Shown here in pieces: positions 24,872 to 33,234 of a stretch of DNA of 64,000 nt. Under the pieces are notes generated by a model. It did no database searches, was not told where the DNA came from, and saw only the letters and a list, made by a program, of their open reading frames with translations. Position 1 is the first letter of the stretch. Each line of letters opens with the position of its first letter. Origin of the DNA: Micromonospora sp. WMMD1082 (GTDB taxonomy: Bacteria > Actinomycetota > Actinomycetes > Mycobacteriales > Micromonosporaceae); contig NZ_JARUBM010000002.1 of NCBI RefSeq assembly GCF_029626175.1, positions 5,287,001 through 5,351,000 of the forward strand, written 5' to 3'. The translations under genes and the position numbers were made by a program.

Positions 24872-25996
24872 TCACGAGCGTCGGAGGGGGGTGAGGTCCC
24901 GGGCCAGGCGGGCCGGGTCCAGGCCGTAGTCCTCGGCGCGGTAGCGGTAGGCGCCAGTGCTGTACTGCGGGTGGGCCGCGAGGTAACGGCGCATCGCCGT
25001 CTCGGCCGGCCCGTCCAGCCCGACGCCGAGCTGGTCGCAGATGCCGCGCATGGTGGCGATCGGGTCGCGGACCAGGGCGGTGTACTCCGCCTCGATCAGT
25101 TGCGCCGTCGGGGGCAGGGCCGTCCGGTCGCGGGCGAAGCGGCGCAGCCCGGTGGTGACCGCGGACGACCACTGTCGACCGATCTCGTGCCGATCGACCG
25201 CGTCCGAACGGGCGCCGCGTACCGTCTCGCAGAGCAGGCAGGTGGAGACGACGGCGACGGCGGGATCACGGTGCAGCACCACGATCCGCGCGTCGGGGTA
25301 GACCCGGACCAGGTCCGGCAGGTGCCACAGGTGGAACGGGCACTTGAGCACCACGTCCCGGCCCGGGCGGCGCCACAGGATCGCCTGCACCTGGCGCCGG
25401 TGGTCACGGTACGCCGCCAGCATGCCGGTCTCGTCGAGCCAACGGTCGTACGAGGGCACCCGGTACCGCATCCCGTAGACCATGCTGGCGAAGGCGTTGC
25501 CGGTGAGTCGGTGGCACTCGTCGGGGCGCCGCGCGTCGAGGAAGTGCATCGAGCGCAACAGCGGGGCGACGGTGTAGTACTCGTCCACGTACCCCTGTGC
25601 CCGGTCCGCGAGGTCGTGCTCGCTCGCGCCGGGGTCGCTGACCGGCAGCATCAGCTCCCACAGCGCGGGTGCCCGCAGCGCGGGGTGCTCGGTGAGCAGG
25701 TTCTGGACGAGTGTGGTGCCGGTGCGCAGCAGCCCGGTGACGAAGATGGGCCGCCGCAGCGGAACCTTGCCGACCTCCGGCACCTCCGCGTGCAGCCGGT
25801 GCACCGCCGCGCGCAGCCGCAGCGCCGTGACCAGGCCGGCGTGCACCGCCGCCGCACCGCGCGGGTGCAGCCGGGCCTCGTCGCGCAACGCCTCGGCGAG
25901 CCGGTACAGGCCCTGCTGATGGGGAGCCTGCGGGTCGGCGGGCAGGCCGGCCTCGGCGAGCATCGCGGCCGGGTCGAGGGTGAGCTGTGTGGTCAT
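24872..25996 (-). CDS. Sulfotransferase-family protein
   Basis: The 374-residue protein has the PAPS-binding loop PIFVTGLLRTGTTLVQNLL near residue 85 and the 3'-phosphate motif YPDARIVVLHRDPAVAVVST (Arg and Ser). It is of the Sulfotransfer_3 type seen in actinobacterial and cyanobacterial secondary metabolism. It would transfer a sulfuryl group from PAPS to O or N of a precursor or of the final peptide. No PAPS-supply genes are in the window. Its start overlaps the stop of the 2-hydroxyacid dehydrogenase gene by ATGA. A conserved long N-terminal helical region (residues 1-80) is present. Whether the product is really sulfated cannot be told from sequence. Confidence 0.85.
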   Translation of the reverse strand: MTTQLTLDPAAMLAEAGLPADPQAPHQQGLYRLAEALRDEARLHPRGAAAVHAGLVTALRLRAAVHRLHAEVPEVGKVPLRRPIFVTGLLRTGTTLVQNLLTEHPALRAPALWELMLPVSDPGASEHDLADRAQGYVDEYYTVAPLLRSMHFLDARRPDECHRLTGNAFASMVYGMRYRVPSYDRWLDETGMLAAYRDHRRQVQAILWRRPGRDVVLKCPFHLWHLPDLVRVYPDARIVVLHRDPAVAVVSTCLLCETVRGARSDAVDRHEIGRQWSSAVTTGLRRFARDRTALPPTAQLIEAEYTALVRDPIATMRGICDQLGVGLDGPAETAMRRYLAAHPQYSTGAYRYRAEDYGLDPARLARDLTPLRRS

Positions 25997-26961
25997 CGGA
26001 TCACCCCGTTGCGAGCCAGGAACGGGCAGGCGGCAGCGTCCTGGCCGGCCGTCGCGCTCTCGCGGGACCAGGCGGCGAACTCGGCCAGGAAGACCTTGGC
26101 GACGGCATGTTCCTCCTCCGGGAACCGGTACGCCCCGTGCGGGGTGACGAAGAGACCGGGCACCTCCCACAGGGGACTGTCGGGTGGTAGGGGCTCCACG
26201 TCGTGGACGTCGAGTACCGCGCCGCGCAGACGGCCGGCACGCAGCGCGGCGACGAGGGCGCCGCTGTCGAGGGTGTCGGCCCGGCCGACGTTGACCACGA
26301 CGGCGTCGGCCGGCAGCGCCTCGATCACCTGACGGTCGACGAGGCCCCGGGTGCTCGGGTCGCTCGGCAGGGTGCTGACGAGGTGGTCGGTGTCGGCCGC
26401 GGCGGCCCGCAGCAGGTGCGGCGGCAGGACCGCGTCCGCCAGCGGCGACGGCCGGGCGGTACGGGTCACCGCGGTGACCCGTACGCCGAACGGGGCCGCC
26501 AGCTCGGCGATCGCCGAGCCGATGCGGCCCAGACCGAGCAGCAGCAGCCGCGACCCGGCCACCAGCCGTGCGTCCGGCGGCGACCAGCGCCGTTCGTGCT
26601 GCTGGTCGCGGAGCCGGGGCGCGTCCTTGGCCAACGCCAGGACCGCCATCCAGGCGAATTCCGCCACGGCGCGGACCGGGACGGTGGCGGAGGTGGTGAC
26701 GCGCAGCCCCGGCGCCATGCCGGCGGCGGCCAGGTGGTCGGTGCCGGTGCCGGTCAGGTGCAGCCAGGACAGCCGCGGGCAGCGGCCCAGCAGGCCGTCG
26801 GGGAGGCGGTTGGCGACCAGGACGTCGATGGTCTCTGGTCGTGGCGGGTCGACCCGCACGTCGGGCGCGACGTCGACGCGTACCGACGGGTGGGCCGCCC
26901 GCAGGGCCCGGGCGATGGCCGGACCCATGCTCGGGTGGTAGACGCAGACGCGGGGGCTCAT
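25993..26961 (-). CDS. D-isomer-specific 2-hydroxyacid dehydrogenase
   Basis: The 322-residue protein has the Rossmann motif GLGRIGSAIAEL and the three catalytic signatures of the family: Arg in NVGRADTLDSG, Glu in LDVHDVEPLPPDSP and His in VTPHGAYRF. It interconverts a 2-oxo acid and a D-2-hydroxy acid with NAD(P)H. ATG at 26961 overlaps the amino-acid dehydrogenase stop. With the FAD-linked D-2-hydroxyacid oxidase in the same operon it gives opposite redox activities, which suggests two different substrates or a depsipeptide-type hydroxy acid building block. Confidence 0.9.
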   Translation of the reverse strand: MSPRVCVYHPSMGPAIARALRAAHPSVRVDVAPDVRVDPPRPETIDVLVANRLPDGLLGRCPRLSWLHLTGTGTDHLAAAGMAPGLRVTTSATVPVRAVAEFAWMAVLALAKDAPRLRDQQHERRWSPPDARLVAGSRLLLLGLGRIGSAIAELAAPFGVRVTAVTRTARPSPLADAVLPPHLLRAAAADTDHLVSTLPSDPSTRGLVDRQVIEALPADAVVVNVGRADTLDSGALVAALRAGRLRGAVLDVHDVEPLPPDSPLWEVPGLFVTPHGAYRFPEEEHAVAKVFLAEFAAWSRESATAGQDAAACPFLARNGVIR

Positions 26962-28097
26962 ACCGTCAGCGGTTCCACGGTCGCGGCGTGCGTGCCGACC
27001 CGTTCGGCGGCGAGGGCGTCGGCGACGACGCTCAGGGGCTGGTCCGTGCTGCGGGCCCGGGTGATGACCTCGGTCGTGTTGCCCCGGATGATCGTGGCGA
27101 CGGTTTCGAACAGGCCGGCGACCAGACTGTCCGGGTCGGCGCACCTGCCTACCGAGTCGGTCAGCAGCAGGCCGGTCACGGCCGCCGCCCCGACGTTGAC
27201 CACCGGGCCGGGCAGCGTGTAGGCGCCGCGCCCGGCAAGCGTCGCCTCCGCGGTGGGAGTGCACGTCAGGTTGCCTGCCTCGACCAGCAACCGTGGGGTG
27301 ACCCGGTGCACGTTGTCGTCGTTGACCGCGCCGCTGCCGGCGGCCAGCACCAGGATGTCGGCGGGCACGTCGAGCCAGGCGTCGGGTGTGGTGGTCAGGT
27401 CGAGGCTGGGCGGCAGCCGCCACCGGTCGATGCTGCCGGTGCTGTCGGTGGCGTCCAGCAGTGCGCTGACCGGCAGCCCACCGTGGGCGCTGATGGTGCC
27501 GTGCCGGTCGGCGACCGCGACCACGGGGTAGCCGCGGGCGGCGAGCCCGGAGGCGACCGCCCGCCCGACGACGCCGAAGCCCTGGATGGCGATCGAGCGC
27601 ACCGCATCCGGGCCGAGCAGCTCTCCGGCGGCCGTGTCGACCGCCTCGCAGACGCCGAATCCGGTCACCTCCCGGCAGCGGCGCCACAGGTCGCCCCAGC
27701 CGCAGGGCAGCCAGGAGAGCCGACGTTGCGGGTCGAAGCCGGCGGCGGAGAAGAACAGGTCTCGGTCATCGTGGGTGATGCCCTGGTCCGAGCCGAGGTA
27801 CAGGCCACCGCGCAACAGCGGGGCGATCTGCCGTCCGAACGCCGCCAGGACCCGGTTGCGGTGTGGTCCCGGCGGCAGTCCGCAGCGGATACCCGCCTTC
27901 GCGCCGCCGATCGGGACTCCGGCCAGGGCCAGCTTTCTGGTCATCGCCGAGGCGAGGGCGGCGACCTCGTCGACGGTGACGTCCGTGGTCATCCGGGTAC
28001 CGCCCATCGCCCGGCCGGCGACGAACGAGTCGGCGACCACGAATGCCTCGACATCGTGTTCCTCGTCGCGGATGAAGATCCTCATCTGACTGGTCAT
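26958..28097 (-). CDS. Leu/Phe/Glu dehydrogenase-family enzyme
   Basis: The 379-residue protein resembles oxidative-deaminating amino acid dehydrogenases. The catalytic Lys lies in LAGVPIGGAKAGI (usual GGGKGG), the second Asp region is GSDQGITHDD, and the NAD domain has IQGFGVVGRAVASGLAARG. It would make an L-amino acid from a 2-oxo acid and ammonia, or the reverse. ATG at 28097 follows CGGAG and is the first gene of the long leftward operon, divergent from the HmaS-like gene. The active-site loop differs from housekeeping enzymes (Ala for Gly), so the substrate is likely unusual. Confidence 0.82.
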   Translation of the reverse strand: MTSQMRIFIRDEEHDVEAFVVADSFVAGRAMGGTRMTTDVTVDEVAALASAMTRKLALAGVPIGGAKAGIRCGLPPGPHRNRVLAAFGRQIAPLLRGGLYLGSDQGITHDDRDLFFSAAGFDPQRRLSWLPCGWGDLWRRCREVTGFGVCEAVDTAAGELLGPDAVRSIAIQGFGVVGRAVASGLAARGYPVVAVADRHGTISAHGGLPVSALLDATDSTGSIDRWRLPPSLDLTTTPDAWLDVPADILVLAAGSGAVNDDNVHRVTPRLLVEAGNLTCTPTAEATLAGRGAYTLPGPVVNVGAAAVTGLLLTDSVGRCADPDSLVAGLFETVATIIRGNTTEVITRARSTDQPLSVVADALAAERVGTHAATVEPLTV

Positions 28098-28169
28098 GCG
28101 ACTCCGATCAGGGAAAAGCCACCGGTCACATCGACGTCGGCAGCCGTCGCGGCCCGCGTCCTGCGCCCG

Positions 28170-28198
28170 TTGACGAGGCGATACTAAACGCATACAGT
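28170..28198 (+). promoter_or_regulatory. Putative promoter of the Hpg operon
   Basis: TTGACG at 28170-28175 and TACAGT at 28193-28198 are separated by exactly 17 bases, a good vegetative-type promoter directed at the HmaS-like gene. Downstream (28194-28231) the AT-rich stretch has three ACAGT/CAGT repeats (28194, 28204, 28224). This promoter has only a weak match to the inverted-repeat box found elsewhere. The region also must serve the leftward operon starting at 28097. Confidence 0.5.
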
Positions 28199-28247
28199 GA
28201 CAGCAGTAAAGTCAACATAACAACAGTTAACAGCGGTGGGAGTCCAA

Positions 28248-29285
28248 GTGTTTCGTGACATCCCGTACCTGGACCTGGTCACCGACGAACCGCAGGGCGC
28301 CATCGACTACCTCTGCGACCGGCTCGCCTTCGTGCCGGCGGCGAGCGCCGCCGACGCCGACCGGCGGGCGTTGGCGCTGCGCAACGGCCCGGTGACCATC
28401 GTCGTGTCGTCCCCGGTGGGCACCGGTGGGCCCATTGCCAGACATCTCGACCGGCACGGCGCCGGCATCATCGACATCCCGATGACCAGTACCGACCTCG
28501 ACGCCGACGTGCGAACGCTGGTCCGCGCGGGCACCCCGATGCTGCCCGCGTCGCCGGGCGTCGCGGTCGCCGCCGGGTTCGGGCCCGTCGTGCACACCCT
28601 GCTGCCCACCGGCGCGGCTCCACTGCCACCCGGTCTGGAATGGACGTCGCTGCCCGAGCCCGCCGTCGCCCGGGGTGCTCTCGACGTGCAGGCGCTCGAC
28701 CACATCGCCGTCTGCCTGCCCGGCGGAACCCTGCAGCAGACGGCCGACCACTACGCGTCCGCCTTCGGTCTGCCCCGCTACTCCAGCGAGTACATCGAGG
28801 TGGGTGCGCAGGCGATGGACTCGGTGGTGGTACGCAGCCCTTCCGGCGCCATCACGTTCACCCTCATCGAGCCCGACCTGTCACACGAGCCCGGACAGAT
28901 CGACGAGTTCCTCGACCGGCACTCGGGTGCCGGCGTACAGCACCTTGCCTTCCTGGTCGACGACATCGTCACCGCCGTGCGGCAGGGGCGCGACGCCGGG
29001 ATCGCCTTCCTCACCCCACCGGGCGTCTACTACGAGACCCTCCTCGAACGGGTCACCTCGCTCAGCGACCGCATCGAGGACCTGCGCGACACCGGGGTCC
29101 TCGCCGACTGCGACGAGTGGGGTTACCTGCTCCAGATCTTCACCCGCTCGCCGTACCCGCGCCGGACCCTCTTCTACGAACTCATCCAGCGCAACGACGC
29201 CCGCGGCTTCGGCAGCGCCAACATCCGCGCCCTCTACGAGGCGGTCGAACGCGAGCGCCAACGCGAGAGCGCCCGCAGCCGATGA
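28248..29285 (+). CDS. 4-hydroxymandelate synthase / HPPD-like dioxygenase
   Basis: The 345-residue protein is a two-barrel non-haem iron dioxygenase of the 4-hydroxyphenylpyruvate dioxygenase / 4-hydroxymandelate synthase family. The iron triad is visible: His152 (LDHIAVCL), His232 (GVQHLAFLVDDI) and Glu311 (FYELIQRND). Sequence alone does not separate the two activities with certainty, but the next gene is a hydroxymandelate oxidase-hydroxyphenylglycine aminotransferase fusion. Hydroxymandelate synthase, the first committed step to 4-hydroxyphenylglycine, is therefore strongly favoured. The GTG at 28248 has GGTGGGAG five bases upstream; an earlier in-frame GTG at 28236 would overlap that site. 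Confidence 0.87.
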   Translation: MFRDIPYLDLVTDEPQGAIDYLCDRLAFVPAASAADADRRALALRNGPVTIVVSSPVGTGGPIARHLDRHGAGIIDIPMTSTDLDADVRTLVRAGTPMLPASPGVAVAAGFGPVVHTLLPTGAAPLPPGLEWTSLPEPAVARGALDVQALDHIAVCLPGGTLQQTADHYASAFGLPRYSSEYIEVGAQAMDSVVVRSPSGAITFTLIEPDLSHEPGQIDEFLDRHSGAGVQHLAFLVDDIVTAVRQGRDAGIAFLTPPGVYYETLLERVTSLSDRIEDLRDTGVLADCDEWGYLLQIFTRSPYPRRTLFYELIQRNDARGFGSANIRALYEAVERERQRESARSR

Positions 29286-31729
29286 CCGCACCGCACCGGC
29301 CCTACCTCACCCTCGAAGACCTCGCGTCGGCGGCCCGCGCCACGTTGCCCGCCGACATCTGGGACTTCGTCGAGGGTGGGGCCGGCCACGAACGCACCCT
29401 CGCGGCCAACCGTCAGGCGTTCGGCCGGATCAGGCTCCGGCCCCGGGTGCTCACCGGGGTGACCACCGTCGACCCGGGCGTCACCGTCCTCGGCCGCCGC
29501 TGGGCCGCCCCGGTCGGCATCGCGCCGATGGCGTACCACACGCTGGTCCACCCGGACGGGGAGTTGGCCTCCGCCCGGGCCGCCGGTGCCCACGGCGTAC
29601 CGCTGGTGGTCAGCACGATGGCGGGCCGCACCTTCGCCGAGATCCGCGCGCAGAGCACCGCTCCGCTGTGGTTGCAGCTGTATCCGCTGCGCGACCCGGC
29701 CGAGACGGCGAACCTGGTGGGCGCGGCCGAGCGGGCCGGTTTCGAAGCGCTGGTCCTCACCGTCGACGTCCCCTGCCTCGGCCGACGCCTGCGTGACCTG
29801 CGCAACGGCTTCCGACTGCCGGACGGGGTCGTGCCGGTCAACCTGCCCGCGTCGTGGCGCGACGGCGCCAGCCGTCCCGCCGGGCACGCGGCGACCAGCT
29901 TCGCGACCGGGCTCACCTGGGACACCGTCGCACGGCTCTGCGACGCCACGGCCCTTCCGGTGATCGTCAAGGGCGTGCTGACCGCCGAGGACGCCCGGCT
30001 GGCCGTCGCGGCGGGCGTCGCCGGCCTGGTCGTCTCCAATCACGGCGGACGGCAGCTCGACGGGGTACCCGCCGCCGTCGACGCGCTCTCCGAGGTGGTA
30101 CGCGCCGTCGACAGCTCCGTCGTCGTCCTGCTCGACGGCGGCGTACGCGGTGGCGGCGACGTGCTGGCCGCGCTGGCCCTGGGCGCCACCGCCGTGTTCG
30201 TCGGCCGGCCCGTGCTGCACGGGCTGGCCGTCGACGGGGAGCAGGGGGTCGGCGACGTCCTCCGGATCCTGATCGAGGAGACCACCGAGTGCATGCTCCT
30301 GGCCGGTCTGGCCACCGTCGCCGGCATCGGCCCCGCCACGATCACCGCCCCGGCGATCGGAGTTCACGAGCCGGCCGGCGGGCCGCCGTCGACCGGCCGG
30401 GCGACCGACCCGGTGGCCAGCGCGCCGCCGTCGACCGGTCTGCACCTCACCCAGCTGCACGCCAGCCTCCGTCATCCCGTCCTGCGCACCATGACCTTCC
30501 TCAACGAGATCGTCGCCCGCTACCCGAAGGCGGTGTCGTTCGCGCCCGGCCGCCCGTTCGAGGACGGGTACGACCTGGCGGAGCTGACCGGGCACCTGCG
30601 CGCCTACCTCGACCACCGATGCGCGGACGGGCACAGTGAGACCGCGCTGACCCGCGAACTGTTCCAGTACGGACCGACCGCCGGCACGATCCGCGACATC
30701 GTCGCCCGGACCGTCACCGAGGACGAGGCGATCCGCGCCGCCCCCGAGGCGTACGTGATCACGGTGGGGGCGCAGGAGGGCCTCCTGATCACCGTCCGGG
30801 CGCTCTGTGCCGGCCCCGACGACGTCCTGCTGGTGCCCGACCCGTGCTACACCGGCATCACGGGCGTCGCGAGCCTGCTCGGCGTGACCGTGCTGGCGGT
30901 GCCCGAGACCGGCGACGGTCCCGACCCGGCGTACCTGGACCGTCTCCTGGTGCGGCTCACCGCCCAGGGCCGGCGGGCCCGCCTGCTGTACCTGGTCCCC
31001 GACGCCGCCAATCCCTCCGGCACCACCATGAGCCGGGACGCCCGCGAGCGCCTGCTGCGGGTGCTGCGCCCGCACGGCACGCTGGTGCTCGAAGACTCCC
31101 CGTACCGGCTGCTCTGCCCGCCGGATCGGCCACCCACGCTCAAGGCGCTCGACCGGCACGGGCAGGTCGTCCACGTCGGATCCTTCGCCAAGTCCGCCTT
31201 TCCCGGCGCCCGGGTGGGCTACGTCATCGCCGACCAGGTCGTGCACCGGCCGGACGGCGTCGGCCTGCTCGCCGACGAACTCAGCAAGATCAAGAGCATG
31301 GTCACGGTGAACACCTCGCCGGTCAGCCAGGCCCTCGTCGGCGGGCTGCTGCTGCGCGCCGGCCATCGCCTCGGCGAGGCCACCGCACCGGCCGCCCGCC
31401 GGTACTCGGCGATGATGCGCCTGCTGCGCACCGAACTGGACCGCCACTTCCCGCCGCCGCTGCGCCAACGGCTCGGTGTGGACTGGAACGACCCGGACGG
31501 CGGCTTCTTCCTCAGCCTGACCGTGCCGTTCGTCGCCGCCGACGAGCAACTCGACCACTGCGCCCGCGAGTACGGCGTGCTGTGGACCCCGATGAGCTAC
31601 TTCCACGTCGAGCCCGGCGCCGAGGCGGGACTGCGTGCCATCCGCCTGTCCGTCAGCTACCTCACCGAGCAGGAGATCGTCGACGGCGTCGGGCGGCTCG
31701 CCCGCTTCATCACCGACACCATCGGATGA
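29282..31729 (+). CDS. Hydroxymandelate oxidase-hydroxyphenylglycine aminotransferase fusion
   Basis: This 815-residue protein joins two enzymes that are usually separate. Residues ~1-360 are an FMN-dependent 2-hydroxyacid oxidase (IAPMAYHTLVHPDGE, LTVDVPCLGRR, catalytic His254 in VSNHGGRQLDGVP, LLDGGVRGGGDVL). A Pro/Ser/Thr-rich linker at ~360-385 leads to a fold-type I aminotransferase of the HpgT/PglE group (AFPGARVGY, PLP Lys637 in VGSFAKSAF). Together they turn 4-hydroxymandelate into 4-hydroxyphenylglyoxylate and then 4-hydroxyphenylglycine, with Tyr as the usual amino donor. The start overlaps the HmaS-like stop, and its stop overlaps the next gene. No separate prephenate dehydrogenase is in the window. 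Confidence 0.9.
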   Translation: MTAPHRPYLTLEDLASAARATLPADIWDFVEGGAGHERTLAANRQAFGRIRLRPRVLTGVTTVDPGVTVLGRRWAAPVGIAPMAYHTLVHPDGELASARAAGAHGVPLVVSTMAGRTFAEIRAQSTAPLWLQLYPLRDPAETANLVGAAERAGFEALVLTVDVPCLGRRLRDLRNGFRLPDGVVPVNLPASWRDGASRPAGHAATSFATGLTWDTVARLCDATALPVIVKGVLTAEDARLAVAAGVAGLVVSNHGGRQLDGVPAAVDALSEVVRAVDSSVVVLLDGGVRGGGDVLAALALGATAVFVGRPVLHGLAVDGEQGVGDVLRILIEETTECMLLAGLATVAGIGPATITAPAIGVHEPAGGPPSTGRATDPVASAPPSTGLHLTQLHASLRHPVLRTMTFLNEIVARYPKAVSFAPGRPFEDGYDLAELTGHLRAYLDHRCADGHSETALTRELFQYGPTAGTIRDIVARTVTEDEAIRAAPEAYVITVGAQEGLLITVRALCAGPDDVLLVPDPCYTGITGVASLLGVTVLAVPETGDGPDPAYLDRLLVRLTAQGRRARLLYLVPDAANPSGTTMSRDARERLLRVLRPHGTLVLEDSPYRLLCPPDRPPTLKALDRHGQVVHVGSFAKSAFPGARVGYVIADQVVHRPDGVGLLADELSKIKSMVTVNTSPVSQALVGGLLLRAGHRLGEATAPAARRYSAMMRLLRTELDRHFPPPLRQRLGVDWNDPDGGFFLSLTVPFVAADEQLDHCAREYGVLWTPMSYFHVEPGAEAGLRAIRLSVSYLTEQEIVDGVGRLARFITDTIG

Positions 31730-33222
31730 CGACGACCAGTGCGGCGATCGCCGTACCGCAGTTGGTGTGGCCGTGGATCCGGCGGGCCCCGCACGCTCCC
31801 GCGGTGCGCCACGGCGCCCGGTCGCGCGACTACCGGGCCGTCGCCGGCCTGGCCCGCGCCGTGGCCGACCGGCTCGCCGACGCCGGGATACGGGCCGAGG
31901 ACCGGGTCGCCCTCCTGGCAGACCGCGGCGTCGACCTGCCCGGGGCGCTGCTGGGGATCGCCGCGTCCGGCGCGGTGTGCGTCCCGATGGACGCCACCCA
32001 CCCGGCGGAGCGGCTCGGCTATGTCGCCGCCGACGCCCAGGCCCGCCTCGTGCTCACCGACGGGGCGCGACCGGTACCGCCCGCCCTGGCCGGGCTGCCG
32101 GTGCTCCGGCTGGACACGCTGGCCCCGGCGCCGGGGGAGATCGGCTTCGACGGGCACCAGCACCAGCTGGCGTACGTGCTCTACACCTCCGGCTCCACCG
32201 GGCGGCCCAAGGGCGTCGGAGTGACCCACGGCGCGCTGGTCAACTGCCTCACCGCGACCGCCCGTGCGCTGGCCTACGCCCCCGGCGAGCGGTGGCTCGC
32301 GGTCACCCCGCCCACCTTCGACATCGCCATGCTGGAACTGCTGCTACCGCTCTGCGCCGGCGGTCAGGTCGAGATCGCCGGACGCGAGGAGGCCCGCAGC
32401 GGTCCCGCCCTGGCTCGGCTGCTCGCCGCCACCACCCCGCGCTACCTGCACGCCACGCCGCTGACCTGGCAGCTGCTCTTCACCACCGGCTGGACCGGTG
32501 CCGCCGGACTCGTCGCCCTGATCGGCGGCGACCGGGTGCCGCCCGCGCTCGGCGGGCGACTGGCGGAGTGCGTCGAACGGGTCCACCACCTGTACGGTCC
32601 CACCGAGGCGACCATGTACGCCGTCAGCGACATCGTGCGCCCCGGGCCACCGCCCGCCGTGCTGCCCATCGGCGTCGCGATTCCTGGCACCCGGGCGGTG
32701 GTGCTCGACCCCGCGCTCCATCCGGTGCCGCCCGGTACGGTCGGTGAGCTCTGCCTCGGCGGCGCCTGCCTGGCCCGTGGCTACCTCGGCCGGCCCGCCC
32801 TGACCGCGCAGCGCTTCGTGCCCGATCCCGACCATCCCGGCGAGCGGCTCTACCGCACCGGCGACCGCGCGCGGCTGCTGCCCGACGGGCGACTCGAACT
32901 GCGCGGCCGCGCTGACGACCAGGTGAAGATCCGTGGTCACCGGATCGAGTTGGGCGAGATCGAGAACGTGATGAGCGAACATCCCGACGTCGCGGTGGCC
33001 GCCGCCGTGGTCGTACCGGCCGGCGCGGACCAGCGCCTCGTCGGGTACGTGCAGTTGCGTCCGGCCGCGCCAGTGACGGCGCTCGACACGCTCCGCGCGT
33101 ACCTGTGCGACCGGCTCCCCGGATACCTGCGACCCGCGGCGATCGGCGCGCTGCGCACCATGCCCACCACCACGACCGGGAAAGTGGACCGCGCCGCGCT
33201 CGCCCGCATCCGTCTCCCGTGA
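31726..33222 (+). CDS. Free-standing adenylation domain, Hpg-like pocket
   Basis: The 498-residue protein is a complete A domain without C or T domains: YTSGSTGRPKG near residue 152, HLYGPTEATMY, YRTGDRARLL and a C-terminal TTTGKVDRAAL with the catalytic Lys. My reading of the pocket is DILHLGLMYK, which shares D-I-x-H-L-G-L with the known 4-hydroxyphenylglycine code DIFHLGLLCK. With the Hpg pathway genes directly upstream in the same transcript, it most likely activates Hpg (or phenylglycine) and loads it onto a T domain in trans. The ATG overlaps the stop of the fusion gene. Confidence 0.9.
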   Translation: MTTTSAAIAVPQLVWPWIRRAPHAPAVRHGARSRDYRAVAGLARAVADRLADAGIRAEDRVALLADRGVDLPGALLGIAASGAVCVPMDATHPAERLGYVAADAQARLVLTDGARPVPPALAGLPVLRLDTLAPAPGEIGFDGHQHQLAYVLYTSGSTGRPKGVGVTHGALVNCLTATARALAYAPGERWLAVTPPTFDIAMLELLLPLCAGGQVEIAGREEARSGPALARLLAATTPRYLHATPLTWQLLFTTGWTGAAGLVALIGGDRVPPALGGRLAECVERVHHLYGPTEATMYAVSDIVRPGPPPAVLPIGVAIPGTRAVVLDPALHPVPPGTVGELCLGGACLARGYLGRPALTAQRFVPDPDHPGERLYRTGDRARLLPDGRLELRGRADDQVKIRGHRIELGEIENVMSEHPDVAVAAAVVVPAGADQRLVGYVQLRPAAPVTALDTLRAYLCDRLPGYLRPAAIGALRTMPTTTTGKVDRAALARIRLP

Positions 33223-33234
33223 GGTGAGGACACC

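Noticed and set aside
23543..26332. 929-codon plus-strand open frame across the ThDP, binding-fold and sulfotransferase genes
   Set aside because: Crosses three well-supported minus-strand genes with family motifs and shows only Gly/Arg/Val-rich low-complexity sequence, typical of high-GC antisense frames.
29234..31606. 790-codon minus-strand frame opposite the Hmo-HpgT fusion
   Set aside because: Antisense shadow; the plus strand carries FMN-oxidase and PLP-aminotransferase motifs with correct spacing.
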